A stretch of 64,000 nt of DNA from Paludisphaera mucosa (GTDB lineage: Bacteria; Planctomycetota; Planctomycetia; Isosphaerales; Isosphaeraceae): positions 3,224,001-3,288,000 of the forward strand of contig NZ_JARRAG010000002.1 in NCBI RefSeq assembly GCF_029589435.1, in the 5' to 3' direction. The notes beneath the pieces are model-generated. The model was not told the origin of the DNA. It did not search any database and worked only from the letters and a program-made list of their open reading frames with translations. Positions 33,357-44,213 of this stretch are shown piece after piece. A program made the translations under genes and the position numbers. Position 1 is the stretch's first letter. Each line of letters opens with the position of its first letter.

Positions 33357-33502
33357 CCCCTTCTCCCGCCGGGAGAAGGTGGCCGGTACGGCCGGATGAG
33401 GGTCGCGGCGTTTCGCGGATTCCTTCGCAAGCCGCACTCCCTCCGAACTCCGACGACCCTCATCCGCCGCTGCGCGGCACCTTCTCCCGGCGGGAGAAGG
33501 GG
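33357..33502. repeat. Palindromic repeat element, copy 2
   Basis: Exact 23-base inverted repeats at 33357-33379 and 33480-33502 (CCTTCTCCC-GGGAGAAGG type) enclose a 100-base interior with side hairpins GGCCG-GTA-CGGCC and GCCGC-TGC-GCGGC and the paired CGGATGAGG/CCTCATCCG motifs. It lies between two minus-strand genes, upstream of the TlpA-like gene and downstream of the glycosyltransferase gene, so it may overlap the promoter of the former. Confidence 0.85.
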
Positions 33503-33522
33503 GAGATGAGGCGGGCTCGTGT

Positions 33523-34926
33523 TCAGGCGATGTCCATGGCGCCGACCCTGGTCGCGACGGGGATCCGGCGCGGGGCGGGGGCGACGAGGCCGCGGGCGAG
33601 TTCGAACCACTGGAAGCAGCAGGGCCCCATCTCGTGCGAGGCGAGGAACGCCTGCCGGCCCTTCTCGCCCATCTGCCGGGCCAGGTTGCGGTCGGCTCGG
33701 AGGCGTTGCAGGGCCGCGACGACGCCGTCGGCGTCGCCGAACGGGACCGCGAAGCCGCCTCCCGAACGGCGGATCAGGTCGGCCGACTCGCAATGGGCCG
33801 GGCCGACGAAGAGCGCGGGGCGGGCCGCCGCCATGATCCCGTAGAGCTTGCCGGGCACGACGATCCCCGTCATCTCGGGCCGCATCGAGATCAGGTGGAC
33901 GTCGGCCGTCGAGAGCGACAGGTGCAGGTCTTCGCGAGGGACGTAGTCGAGGATCCGGACGTTGTCCAGGCCGTCGCGCTCCTTGGCCGCCTTCACCTCG
34001 GCGAGCCTCGGGCCGCCGCCCACGAACAGGAAGACGACGTCGGCCTGCTCGCGAAGCGCCTTCGCCGCGGCGAGGAACTCGTCGAACGTGTGGGCCAGGC
34101 CCAGGTTGCCCGAGTACATGCAGACCAGCTCGTCGCCGAACCCCAGCTTCTTCCGCAGGCCGTTGGTCGCCTGCGGGACGGGGTAGACCTCGTCCTTGCG
34201 GCTCCAGACGGGGATCGTGACGATGCGGTCGGGCCGGACCTTCTTCATCAGGATCCGGTCGGCCATGTACGGCCCCAGCACCACCACGCGGTCGGCCTGA
34301 CGCAGCACGGCGTCGCTCAGCCAGGCCAGCGAGCGGACGATCGGGTTCTTCGGCGACATCCGTTTCAGCGCCAGGCTGGCGTCGGGATGCAGGTCCATGC
34401 TCCAGCAGACGTGCGTCGAGCCCTTCAACCGCCGCAGGATCGCGCCGACCAGGCCGATGATCGGCGGAGTGGTCAGGGTCACGACGACGTCGGGACGGGG
34501 CAGGCGGAGGGCCTTGACGAACGCGCGGGCGTAGAAGCTCAGGTAGTCGGTCATCCGGCTGAGCGTGCTCTTGCGGCCCAGCGAGGTCGCCTTCACGCGA
34601 TGGATGTGGACGCCCTTGCGGACCTCCTCGGCGGGGGGCGTGGGCTCGCCGGGCTGGTAGCGGCCCTGGGCGCAGAGCACGTGGCATTCGAAGCCGCGTG
34701 CGGCCAGCGACTCGGCCAGGTCGGTCAGGTGCTGGGCCGTGGAGGCGTGGTCGGGCCAGTAGTACTGGTTGATGAAGAGGAGCCGCTTGCCGGGCTCGAC
34801 CCGGGCCGCAGCGGGCTCGGCGCCGTACGAGGGCCGATCGTCGGCGAAGAGGTGCGGGGCAGGCAGGGCCGCCGCCGGCCGCGCCGGCTCGGGGCCCCCG
34901 CGAAACCAGAGCTTCCGGTTCACCAT
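33523..34926 (-). CDS. Glycosyltransferase family 4 (WcaI-like)
   Basis: This 467-residue protein is a GT-B fold glycosyltransferase of family 4. After a Pro/Ala-rich N-terminal 50 residues it has LLFINQYYWPDHASTAQHLTDL, CWSMDLHPDASL, the domain-joining VRPDRIVTIPVWSRKDE, CMYSGNLGLAHTFDEFL, FLFVGGGPRL, and the donor-binding PEMTGIVVPGKLYGIMAA. It resembles WcaI-type enzymes in exopolysaccharide and capsule synthesis that use nucleotide sugars. The ATG at 34926 was preferred over a GTG at 34938. Its neighbour upstream is a nucleotide-sugar epimerase/dehydratase on the same strand 160 bases away. Confidence 0.88.
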   Translation of the reverse strand: MVNRKLWFRGGPEPARPAAALPAPHLFADDRPSYGAEPAAARVEPGKRLLFINQYYWPDHASTAQHLTDLAESLAARGFECHVLCAQGRYQPGEPTPPAEEVRKGVHIHRVKATSLGRKSTLSRMTDYLSFYARAFVKALRLPRPDVVVTLTTPPIIGLVGAILRRLKGSTHVCWSMDLHPDASLALKRMSPKNPIVRSLAWLSDAVLRQADRVVVLGPYMADRILMKKVRPDRIVTIPVWSRKDEVYPVPQATNGLRKKLGFGDELVCMYSGNLGLAHTFDEFLAAAKALREQADVVFLFVGGGPRLAEVKAAKERDGLDNVRILDYVPREDLHLSLSTADVHLISMRPEMTGIVVPGKLYGIMAAARPALFVGPAHCESADLIRRSGGGFAVPFGDADGVVAALQRLRADRNLARQMGEKGRQAFLASHEMGPCCFQWFELARGLVAPAPRRIPVATRVGAMDIA

Positions 34927-35086
34927 GAGGTCGTCCACCCTGGACCGTCGCGGCCCGCCAAGAAGTTGAAATTCGGGGGTGTGAGGCGAATGGAGACCCG
35001 CCGCGCCGGGGGGAGGGAGGGATCCCGGCCCGGGCGGCGAAGGGCTCGGGGGGCGCTGATGCGGCGGCCCCCCGTCGGACCGAGGA

Positions 35087-36016
35087 TCAGACGTTCGCGA
35101 ACGGGTTCTGGAACGAGATCAGCTGGGCCGCGCGGACCAGCTCGGCGATGCCGCGGTCCAGGTCGGTCGTGGTTTCGAAGCCCTTGGCCCGGATCTTCTC
35201 GTAAGAGACCTCGTAGTTGCGCTGGTCGGCGTCGCTGCCGACCTCGGCGAAGTGGAGGTAGAAGTCGGTGTGCTCGAGGATCTTGCGGGCCACGTCTTCC
35301 TTGGTGAAGTTCATGCTCTCGTGGCCGACGTTGTAGACGTCGTCCTTGACCTCGTTCCAGCGCTCCAGGGCGAAGATGAACGAGCGGGCCATGTCGCGGA
35401 CGTGGACGAAGGTCCGCTTGAAGCCGCCCTCGTACACGATGAGGTTGCGGTTCTTGACGGCCTGGTAGGTGAAGTCGTTGGGCATCAGGTCGAGCCGCAT
35501 GCGGTTGCTGACGCCGAAGGCGGTCGCGAACCGGTAGGCGATCCCGTTGCCGGCGTTGAGGACCATCTCCTCGGCCGCGCCCTTGGTCTCGCCGTAGAGC
35601 GTGATCGGGGCCCGGGGGGTGTCCTCGTTGCAGACGTAGTCGGGGATCGAGCCGTAGATGGAGCCGGTGGAGGCGAACAGGAACCGGGTGTCCTTGCTGC
35701 GGGCGGCCAGCAGGTTGCGGGTGCCCTCGACGTTGATCGCCTGGGCGAGCTGGGGCTCCTTCTTGCAGGCGGGATAGCCGACGATGGCCGCCAGGTGGAT
35801 GATCGCGTCGACGCCGTCGACGGCCTTCTTGACCGCGGCGGGGTCGCAGACGTCGCCCTGGTGCAGCTCGAAGAAGCGGTTCTGGCAGCAGGGGAGCAGG
35901 CCCTGGCCGCTGAAGCGGAGGTTGTCGAAGACCCGGACCCGGTGGCCCTGTTCGAGGAGCATCGGGACCAACGTGGAGCCGACGTAGCCGGCTCCGCCGG
36001 TGACGAGGATTCGCAT
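35087..36016 (-). CDS. NAD-dependent epimerase/dehydratase (extended SDR)
   Basis: This 309-residue protein has the NAD-binding TGGAGYVGS motif at residues 6-14, DVCDPAAVKKAVDGVDAIIHLAA, an active-site STGSIYG serine strand, and the catalytic YGETK tyrosine-lysine pair. It ends in a nucleotide-sugar-binding part with KRTFVHVRDMARSF. Such enzymes epimerise, dehydrate or reduce UDP-, GDP- or dTDP-linked sugars. The first ATG at 36028 has AAGG directly adjoining it, so the next ATG at 36016 (MRILVTGG) was chosen. With the nearby glycosyltransferase it may supply sugars for surface polysaccharide. Confidence 0.9.
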   Translation of the reverse strand: MRILVTGGAGYVGSTLVPMLLEQGHRVRVFDNLRFSGQGLLPCCQNRFFELHQGDVCDPAAVKKAVDGVDAIIHLAAIVGYPACKKEPQLAQAINVEGTRNLLAARSKDTRFLFASTGSIYGSIPDYVCNEDTPRAPITLYGETKGAAEEMVLNAGNGIAYRFATAFGVSNRMRLDLMPNDFTYQAVKNRNLIVYEGGFKRTFVHVRDMARSFIFALERWNEVKDDVYNVGHESMNFTKEDVARKILEHTDFYLHFAEVGSDADQRNYEVSYEKIRAKGFETTTDLDRGIAELVRAAQLISFQNPFANV

Positions 36017-36491
36017 GGCAGGTTCCATCCTTGGTGAAGTCGTGACGCGTCTGGGACGTCGTCGATCGAGCGTGCGTCAGTTGACGGGTAGCACGGCCGA
36101 CAAGGTGAGACGGGCTCTCAACGTCGCGATGCGTTGCGATGCGCGCCAGGCCCCCGTCCTTGTGGGCTCGTCCATGGGTTGCGAAACAGCGTCCTACTGC
36201 GGAACGGGCGGCGAGCTTCGAGACGGCCCCCGACCACCCTGCGGGCCTCCGTGAGAGGGCCGCTCGGGAGAGGGAGCCGGTCGCCCCGGTCCGTCGGCGA
36301 GAGTATCGGCCGGGCCGCCTTCGATGTCAACCGCACTTTCGACGGCCGACTTGAGGAATTTCCGAGAAAACCGGCCGCGAATTCGATCGCGTTGACGGAT
36401 CGGGCGCGGGCCGGGTAGGTATGGTTCGAGCGGACGGCGTCCGGGCCGGGGCCGTCGAGGACCGTCGCAACGCAACGGGGAGGCGTCGCCT
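36017..36491. other. Divergent intergenic region before glmS
   Basis: This 475-base gap separates the divergent epimerase gene and glmS. A TTGACG at 36392-36397 could be a -35 box for glmS, but the best downstream -10 candidates fit poorly. No ribozyme-like glmS leader was recognised, and no gene is supported. Confidence 0.5.
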
Positions 36492-38333
<1,842 letters not shown>

Positions 38334-38352
38334 CGCGCGGGGCGTCGACGAG

Positions 38353-38527
38353 CGTCCTTCTCCCCCTCGTGGGAGAAGGTGTCCGGTGGCCGGATGAGGG
38401 GCTCATCAGCCGACCCAGGCCTTCCGCATTTCACGACGCTGCGCCGGCCTCGAAGTTCGCCGGCCCAGTGGGCATCCCCTCGTCCGGCTCTTTCGGGCAA
38501 CCTTCCCCCACGAGGGGGAGAAGGACG
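38353..38527. repeat. Palindromic repeat element, copy 3
   Basis: Inverted repeats of 27 bases at 38353-38379 and 38501-38527 differ at one position. The interior has CGGATGAGGGG pairing with CCCCTCGTCCG (one changed base) and degenerate side hairpins. This copy is the most decayed of the five. It lies between the convergent glmS and VanZ-like genes. Confidence 0.8.
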
Positions 38528-38574
38528 ATTCGCCTCGCCCCGTCGTCTACGACCGAGGAGTGCGAAGTCCCCCT

Positions 38575-39030
38575 TCACCCGGGCTCGCCGGTGTGCCGCC
38601 GCTGCCTGAAGGAGGCCGTAAGCGCGGCCAGCGTCGCTCCCGAGACGTCGATCGCGACGTCGGTCCACGTCCCGCCGCGACCCGGGACGAACGTTTGATG
38701 GTACTCGTCCGAGATCGCGAAAAGGACGCAAAAGGCCAGCGCGATCGGGATGCGGCGTGAGGATCGCTGGCATCGGAGGGCGTCGAGCGTCGCCTTGGCG
38801 AGCAGGAACAGGATGGCGAACTCGGCCGCGTGCCAGCCCTTGACGACGGCGAACCAGCCGAGGCCCCAGAACACCCGGAAGCGCCGCATCGATTCGGCGT
38901 CGGGTAGGATGTGAGCGGCGATCCACGCGAAGAAATCGTGCGGCATCACGACCGTGCAGGACGTGCCGAAGATGAGGCCGGCCCACGCGGCGGCGGCCAG
39001 GATCGGCGGCCATTTCGATCGTGTTCTCAC
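38575..39030 (-). CDS. VanZ family membrane protein
   Basis: This 151-residue protein has three to four hydrophobic helices and the VanZ signature SDEYHQTFVPGRGGTWTD near residue 110-127 followed by VAIDVSGATLAAL. VanZ proteins are small inner-membrane proteins; the prototype raises teicoplanin resistance, but most chromosomal members have no known role. The gene is alone in its orientation between glmS (convergent) and the Spy-like gene upstream on the same strand. Confidence 0.88.
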   Translation of the reverse strand: MRTRSKWPPILAAAAWAGLIFGTSCTVVMPHDFFAWIAAHILPDAESMRRFRVFWGLGWFAVVKGWHAAEFAILFLLAKATLDALRCQRSSRRIPIALAFCVLFAISDEYHQTFVPGRGGTWTDVAIDVSGATLAALTASFRQRRHTGEPG

Positions 39031-39155
39031 CCGGGCCTCGATCGATGTGGGCGTCCGGCCTGGCCTCTCGCATGCCGGAAAACGACGCGGGCGCCGGCGG
39101 CCGAATTCGGCCCGCCGACGCCCGCGATTCGATCAATCAACGGCTCGAACGGCGA

Positions 39156-39815
39156 TCAACGGCCGGGGCCGCGACCTTCCATCTTGATCTCGAAGGGGCT
39201 GCCGAGGAGCTTGGCGTACTCGGCCTTCTGGTCGGCGGTGAGCTTGGCTTCGATCTTGGCGACCGTGGCCTTGCGGTGGTCGCGCATCTTGGCCATCATC
39301 GCCTCGCGGTCGCCGCCGCCGCCGCCCGCCTGGAACAGCTCTCGCATCTCGGTGTTCGAGGTCGAGACGATGGAGTCGATGGCCGACTTCTGCTCGCTCG
39401 TGATGCTGAGCTTCTTCTGGAGGTCTTCGGTCTCGAACGCGGCCGGGCCGGCGACCTGGTAGCGGATCTCGTGGAGCCGCGCGACCTGCTCGGGCTTCAG
39501 GACCTCGGCGGCCGCCTTGATGGCGTGGCCGTCGACTTCCTTCGACAGCTCGCGCATCTTGGCCATGCGCTCCTGGCCTTCGAGGCCTTCGGTGCCCGAG
39601 CGGTACTTCTCGCGGGCCTTCTCGGCGATGTCGCCGAGCTTGGACTTCTGCGAGTCGTCCAGCTTCAGCTCCTCCTGGACGCTGGCGTTCGAGAGCAGCA
39701 TGGCCACGCCCATGCCGCGCCCCATGCCGCCTCCGCCGCGCTGCTGGGCCGAGGCCGGGGCCGTCATCAGGGCGGCCAGGCCCAGGGCCATGAGGGACTT
39801 GCTCAGAGTCGTCAT
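39156..39815 (-). CDS. Spy/CpxP-like periplasmic LTxxQ repeat protein
   Basis: This 219-residue protein has a signal peptide (SLMALGLAALMTAPASAQQ), a short Gly/Arg/Met-rich stretch, and helical repeats with LTxxQ-like motifs: LKLDDSQKSKL, LKPEQVARL, LSITSEQKSAI and LTADQKAEY. This is the pattern of the Spy/CpxP group, periplasmic chaperones or signalling inhibitors induced by envelope stress. In planctomycetes such proteins are common and poorly studied. The ATG at 39815 gives an intact signal peptide. A VanZ-like gene lies downstream on the same strand. Confidence 0.8.
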   Translation of the reverse strand: MTTLSKSLMALGLAALMTAPASAQQRGGGGMGRGMGVAMLLSNASVQEELKLDDSQKSKLGDIAEKAREKYRSGTEGLEGQERMAKMRELSKEVDGHAIKAAAEVLKPEQVARLHEIRYQVAGPAAFETEDLQKKLSITSEQKSAIDSIVSTSNTEMRELFQAGGGGGDREAMMAKMRDHRKATVAKIEAKLTADQKAEYAKLLGSPFEIKMEGRGPGR

Positions 39816-40001
39816 CGCGTTCGTCTCCCGTACAAGGTGTGGATGCGTCGCCGTACGATCCGGGACCGTCTTGCGCCGACACGGCCGGCGCGGGGGGGAA
39901 GCTCAGGAGTCGGGATCGCCGGGGCCGCGCCCTTCTTGATTAAGGCGTCGTCTCCGGCTCGAAGGCCCGACTTTCCCCGCCGTCGGCCCCCGAAAAGCGG
40001 A

Positions 40002-40607
40002 TTATTCGGGCTTCTTGACGACCTCGTCCTCGATCAGCTTGAGGAAGTCGTCGTCGTCCTCGGCCTTCTTCGTCGGCCGGGGAGCGGGCTTCGACTTGAA
40101 GTGCTTGGGGACGGTGTCGTCGAACTCGCCCTCGTCGACCGAGAGCCGCTCGATCGCCGCGGGGGCCGTCCTGGGGCGGCTGACGCGCACGGCCTTGTCG
40201 TCGGTGTCCAGGCCCGCCAATTCCATCAACGAGTGCCGCTTGCGCTCGTCCTGCACGTTCTCGTCGAGCGTCTCGTGGCTGGAGATCAGCGACTCGGGGC
40301 CGCTGGGGACGTAGTCGATCGTGAAGAGGTGGCCGGCGAACCCCAGCTCGTCCTCGGGCATGACCGAGTGGGGGCTGCTGAGCCGCGAGCCGTTGACGCT
40401 CGTGCCGTTGGTGCTCCCCATGTCGCGGACGTGCCACAGGCCGTTCAACATCGTCAGGACGGCGTGCTTGCCCGACACGTTCTCGAAGTCGAGGCGGATG
40501 TCGCAGGCCGGCCGACGACCGACCACGATCTCGGTCTTGACCAGGGGGATCGGGTCGCCGCCCCCGACGGGGAGCAGGGTCCCGTAGGTCTCGCGCGTCG
40601 GTCCCAT
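40002..40607 (-). CDS. FHA-domain protein
   Basis: This 201-residue protein has an N-terminal forkhead-associated domain (about residues 8-100) with the phosphothreonine-binding residues in place: EIVVGRRPACDIRL, VSGKHA and MGSTNGTSVNGSRL. The C-terminal half is charged and low in hydrophobic residues, ending EDDDDFLKLIEDEVVKKPE, and is probably unstructured. It would read threonine phosphorylation by a Ser/Thr kinase in the cytoplasm. A GGAGG site five bases upstream sets the start at 40607; the open frame begins at 40685. No kinase gene is in the window. Confidence 0.88.
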   Translation of the reverse strand: MGPTRETYGTLLPVGGGDPIPLVKTEIVVGRRPACDIRLDFENVSGKHAVLTMLNGLWHVRDMGSTNGTSVNGSRLSSPHSVMPEDELGFAGHLFTIDYVPSGPESLISSHETLDENVQDERKRHSLMELAGLDTDDKAVRVSRPRTAPAAIERLSVDEGEFDDTVPKHFKSKPAPRPTKKAEDDDDFLKLIEDEVVKKPE

Positions 40608-40891
40608 CGTTCCTCCTCGACTTGAAAGCCCTCGCAAGGCGTCCGTCGTCAATTCGGGATCATAACCCAGCCCGGGAGGCGTCACAAGCGGCCCGCGAAA
40701 TGCCCGCTCCCGCCCCGCCGGAGCGGTTGCGGCCGCCGCGCCCGGGGAAACTCGAACGGCCGAGTAGTCCCTGGCGACGGGTCCGGGGGTGGGTTAGCCT
40801 CGCATGGCGGAGGGCGCGTGCGGCGGGGAGTCCCGTCCCGGCCCCCCGGGCGGCGCGACCGCCCGGCGAACTCAAGCCATGGGACCACACG

Positions 40892-41755
40892 ATGACGACG
40901 CGACGCGACGCGAATCTCTCCCGACGCGGGCTCCTGGGCGGCGGCCTGGCGGCGCTCGGCGCGCTGGCCGTCGGCCGGCCGCTGCGTGCGGGGGGGATCG
41001 GGGCCGCCTTCGCCAAGGCGCCCTTCCGGCTCGGCCTCCAGAGCTACTCGCTGCGGGGCTACAAGGTCGACGGCAAGTCGAGCCTGGAGAAGGCCCTGGC
41101 GGTCTCGAACGCCCTGGAGATCCGCAACTGGGAGGTCTACCCCGGCCACATCCCGATCACCGCCGACGCCGACGTCATCCGCAAGACCCAGGACGAGCTG
41201 AAGAAGGCCCAGGTCGACGTGGTGGGCTACGGCGTCATCCCCTTCAAGAAGGGCGACCCGAACAACCGCAAGCCGTTCGAATTCGCCAAGGCCATGGGCA
41301 TCGAATACCTCTCGGCCGACCCCGACCCGGACAGCTTCGACGAGCTGGACAAACTGGTCGAGGAGTTCGGCATCGGCGTGGGCATCCACAACCACGGCCC
41401 GGGCCACCGCTACGACCTGATCGACGTCATCGCCAAGGCGATCAAGGACCACAGCCCCAAGATCGGCTGCTGCATCGACGCCGGCCACTTCCTCCGCTCC
41501 AAAGAAGACCCCGTCCGCGCCGCCGAGGTCTTCGGCAAGCGCGTGTTCGGCGTCCACCTGAAGGACGTCAAGGACGCCACGACCTTCACCATCCTGGGCA
41601 AGGGCGACCTGAACTACCCGGGCCTGTTCAAGGTCCTCGCCGCCAACGACTACACCGGGCTGGTCGCCCTGGAGTACGAGGAGAACGAGGAGAACCCGGC
41701 CGACGACATCCGCGTCTGCCTGGAAGAGGCCCTCAAGGCCCTCGAACCCAACTGA
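40892..41755 (+). CDS. Exported sugar phosphate isomerase/epimerase-like protein (Tat signal)
   Basis: This 287-residue protein begins with a twin-arginine-type signal (NLSRRGLLGGGLAALGALAVG) and continues as a TIM-barrel of the xylose isomerase-like group: LGLQSYSLRG, GIGVGIHNHGPG, IGCCIDAGHFLRS (metal-binding Asp and His), VHLKDVKDA and VALEYEENEEN. The family acts on sugars and is frequently exported in planctomycetes. The start at 40892 is chosen because it gives the Tat signal; the ribosome site is weak and the frame is open from 40622. A methyltransferase gene follows after repeat copy 4. Confidence 0.85.
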   Translation: MTTRRDANLSRRGLLGGGLAALGALAVGRPLRAGGIGAAFAKAPFRLGLQSYSLRGYKVDGKSSLEKALAVSNALEIRNWEVYPGHIPITADADVIRKTQDELKKAQVDVVGYGVIPFKKGDPNNRKPFEFAKAMGIEYLSADPDPDSFDELDKLVEEFGIGVGIHNHGPGHRYDLIDVIAKAIKDHSPKIGCCIDAGHFLRSKEDPVRAAEVFGKRVFGVHLKDVKDATTFTILGKGDLNYPGLFKVLAANDYTGLVALEYEENEENPADDIRVCLEEALKALEPN

Positions 41756-41789
41756 GAGGCCGTATTACAAAGTCCTCCGCGCCGCCGAA

Positions 41790-41969
41790 CGACGGCCTTC
41801 CCCCCTCGCGGGGGAAGGTGGCCCGAAGGGACGGATGAGGGAGTGACGAGCACGGATGCCGTCACTCCAACATCCGACCTGCCGGTGGATTCCCACGCGG
41901 CTTCACGCGGGCTCCCCCTCATCCGACCCCTGCGGGGTCTGCCTTCCCCCGCGAGGGGGGAAGGCGTCG
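41790..41969. repeat. Palindromic repeat element, copy 4
   Basis: Arms at 41790-41818 and 41942-41969 are inverted copies of 28-29 bases with one base missing. The interior matches copy 1 closely: a GGCCC-GAA-GGG side hairpin, ACGAGCACGG, CCAACATCCGACCTGCCGG and the ACCCC-TGC-GGGGT side hairpin are shared or nearly so. It lies between two plus-strand genes. Its similarity to copy 1, 16 kb away, indicates a dispersed family rather than chance palindromes. Confidence 0.85.
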
Positions 41970-42021
41970 GGAGGCCTGATCTTCGCCGCTGATCGCGGCC
42001 CTCGACTGAAGGAATCCGCCG

Positions 42022-42693
42022 ATGATCCCGCGCGTCCTCGAGCCCGAGTCCATGGACGGCCCCGAAGAAGTCGCGCAGTACGACGCGATGGATCATCGGG
42101 CGGTCAACGACCGCTTCGTCGCCGACTTCCTCGCCGCCCACGGCCCCTGCCGCGGCGGCGAGGTCCTCGACGTCGGCACCGGCACCGCCCGCATCCCGAT
42201 CGCCCTGGCCCTCGCCGACCCGGCGGCGCGGGTCGTCGGCTTCGACCTCGCCCCGGCCATGATCGAACGCGCCGAGCGGAACGTCGCCGAGGCCGGCCTG
42301 TCCGACCGCATCCGATTCGTCCTCGGCGACGCCAAGGCCCCGACCGCTCTGGGCGAGGCCCGCTACGAGGGCGTCGTCTCGAACACGATCATCCACCACA
42401 TCCCCGACCCCCTGCCCGCCTTCGCGGCCATGGTCGATCGCCTCGCCCCCGGCGGCACGCTCCTGATCCGCGACCTCGCCCGCCCCGACGACCAGGCGCA
42501 GCTCGCCGGCCTCGTCGAACAGTACGCCGGCGATGAGTCCCCTGAGGCCCGCGAACTCTTCCGAGCCTCGCTCCACGCCGCGCTCACCGTCCCGGAGATC
42601 GCCCGCCTCGCCGCCCAGGTCGGCCTCCCCGCCGACTGCGTCGCGATGACCTCCGACCGCCACTGGACGCTGGCCTGGCGGCGTCCAGGCTGA
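42022..42693 (+). CDS. Class I SAM-dependent methyltransferase
   Basis: This 223-residue protein has the class I methyltransferase motifs: VLDVGTGTARIPIALA (SAM-binding loop) near residue 50-65, VVGFDLAPAMIERA with the acidic SAM-ribose contact, FVLGDAKAP, and SNTIIHHIPDP followed by LAPGGTLLIRDL. It is a cytoplasmic enzyme of unknown substrate, similar to small UbiE/Methyltransf_11-type proteins. It starts 53 bases after repeat element copy 4, and the nearest gene on the same strand (sugar epimerase) lies before that element. Confidence 0.85.
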   Translation: MIPRVLEPESMDGPEEVAQYDAMDHRAVNDRFVADFLAAHGPCRGGEVLDVGTGTARIPIALALADPAARVVGFDLAPAMIERAERNVAEAGLSDRIRFVLGDAKAPTALGEARYEGVVSNTIIHHIPDPLPAFAAMVDRLAPGGTLLIRDLARPDDQAQLAGLVEQYAGDESPEARELFRASLHAALTVPEIARLAAQVGLPADCVAMTSDRHWTLAWRRPG

Positions 42694-42796
42694 ACGCAGG
42701 GATGGGTATGATCGAGGAATCGCGGAGGCCGCGGCCGGACTCGCCACGATGCTGGGTTTCTTTTCCGACTCTCCGGTCGAGCCCTGATGAGTGCCG

Positions 42797-43438
42797 CTAC
42801 CCGCCATCCCAGATGCGGAGGAAAGGGCCCTCGGGGCGTGGCTCGCTCTCGATGACCAGGCGTCGAAATCCCGTCGCGCCGGATCGGCCGAGGAGGAAGA
42901 GGTCCCCGTCGTGGAACCCCCAGGCCATGCGGATCTCGGATTCAAGCCCCATCCCCTCGAACGCCTCGGCGAGGACGATGCCGCTATAGCCCAGGAAGAG
43001 GCTGTATTCCGCGAATTCCGAGAGCCTCCTCCATATCGGCCGCTCGTAGATCGCCTTCATCTCGTGCAGGCCGCGAATTAGATGCGGCTCGCCGTACCAC
43101 TCGCACCCCATCGTCCAGTTGAGATCGAAGCCCTCGGCATCGCAATTCGACGTGGCGGCGATCTCGACGTTGCCGCCGCGACCGTCGCTCGTGTCCATGG
43201 TGCTCAGTCCCAGGAAAAGGCCGCGGATCGGATCGGGCCCTCCCGAGGCCGTCGACTGGCCTTGAAGCCAGGCGCGGGCCTCCTCGACGTCCCTCGCCGG
43301 ATCGACCCGGTCGAATTTGTCCCAGAGGCGGCTCGGCCGAGATCGCCGACACAGCCCAAGGAGACGCTTCCACCCCAGGGTCGCGTCAGGGGCGTCGCGG
43401 ACAAGCTCGAGGATGGAACCGACGGGTGGATCGCTCAA
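42797..43438 (-). CDS. Hypothetical protein
   Basis: I do not recognise this 213-residue protein. It begins MSDPPVGSILELVRDAPDA and includes DPIRGLFLGLSTMDTSDG, WTMGCEWYGEPHLIRGLHEMKAIYE, YSLFLGYSGIVLAEAFEG and LLGRSGATGFRRLVIESE. The mixed strand-helix pattern with aromatic residues and no signal peptide suggests a soluble alpha/beta protein, similar in style to SMI1/KNR4-like or immunity-type proteins, though I cannot confirm that. The frame has normal codon use for this genome. It is divergent from the thioesterase gene. Confidence 0.55.
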   Translation of the reverse strand: MSDPPVGSILELVRDAPDATLGWKRLLGLCRRSRPSRLWDKFDRVDPARDVEEARAWLQGQSTASGGPDPIRGLFLGLSTMDTSDGRGGNVEIAATSNCDAEGFDLNWTMGCEWYGEPHLIRGLHEMKAIYERPIWRRLSEFAEYSLFLGYSGIVLAEAFEGMGLESEIRMAWGFHDGDLFLLGRSGATGFRRLVIESEPRPEGPFLRIWDGG

Positions 43439-43751
43439 GATTTGGCGCCGTCCAGGCCGATCGCGACTACGGAAGAGGGACCTCGAGCCGGACTGTGACC
43501 GAAGTCGTCGTGCGGACGACGATCGTGGGGTCGTTCAGCCTTATTCGCCGGGAGAGGAGTGGAAGATACCCCGTGGCCCGGGGTCCGATCCACATCATTC
43601 CGCCGTCAAGTCCCAAGGAAGTTCCACCATTCTGCGAGGCGATGGCGGCCCGATGCGTCCGCGCGTCGACGCCGCGCGGGTCCGCGGTTATCATCGGAGG
43701 CTCGAAACGAGCCGGAGGCCGGGCCGAGGGCATGAGGGGCGTCGGATCGAG
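43439..43751. other. Divergent intergenic region with a doubtful small ORF
   Basis: This 313-base gap lies between the hypothetical protein gene and the thioesterase gene. On the minus strand 43467-43598 could encode 43 residues (MMWIGPRATGYLPLL..., ending VRLEVPLP) that look protein-like, but there is no good ribosome site and the piece may be the remnant of a larger gene. A short inverted repeat GTCGTC-GTGCG-GACGAC lies at 43504-43520. Plus-strand frames here look like noise. Confidence 0.4.
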
Positions 43752-44213
43752 ATGAGCACGCCGGACGAGATGGAGCCACTCCTCGCGGACTACCGCGTGG
43801 TGATCGAGCAGCCCGTGCAGTGGGGCGAGCAGGACCTGTTCGGGCACGTCAACCACGTCCACTACTTCCGCTGGTACGAGTCGTCGCGGATCGCCTACGC
43901 GGAGCGAGTCGGCCTGATGCACCTCCACCGGGCCGAGCGGATCGGGCCGATCCTGGCCTCGATCGCGAACGACTACCGCCGGCAGCTGACATTCCCCGAC
44001 ACGGTCCACGTCGGCGTCCGCGTCACGCGGATCGGCGTGGCCAGCATCTCGCTCGAACATAAGATCTTCAGCCGATCCCAGCAGGCCCTCGCCGCCGAGG
44101 GGACCTCGACGCTGGTGATCTTCGACTACACCTACCAGCGGCCGACGCGAGTCCCCGAGACGATCCGCAAGGCCATCGAAGAGATGGAAGGCCGGGAGTT
44201 CCCCCGATCATGA
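43752..44213 (+). CDS. Acyl-CoA thioesterase (hotdog fold, YbgC-like)
   Basis: This 153-residue protein has the 4-hydroxybenzoyl-CoA thioesterase-like hotdog pattern: VQWGEQDLFGHVNHVHYFRWYESSRI with the catalytic acid and GHVN near residues 27-36, then NDYRRQLTFPDTVHVGVRVTRIG and SLEHKIFS. Such enzymes hydrolyse acyl-CoA thioesters in the cytoplasm. The frame is open upstream to 43317, but the ATG at 43752 gives the usual family length. The ATGA overlap at 44210 couples it to the OPA-type transporter gene that follows. Confidence 0.87.
   Translation: MSTPDEMEPLLADYRVVIEQPVQWGEQDLFGHVNHVHYFRWYESSRIAYAERVGLMHLHRAERIGPILASIANDYRRQLTFPDTVHVGVRVTRIGVASISLEHKIFSRSQQALAAEGTSTLVIFDYTYQRPTRVPETIRKAIEEMEGREFPRS

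Noticed and set aside
36017-36491. Possible glmS ribozyme in the leader of glmS
   Set aside because: No ribozyme core or pseudoknot pattern was recognisable, and the family is mainly known from Gram-positive bacteria.
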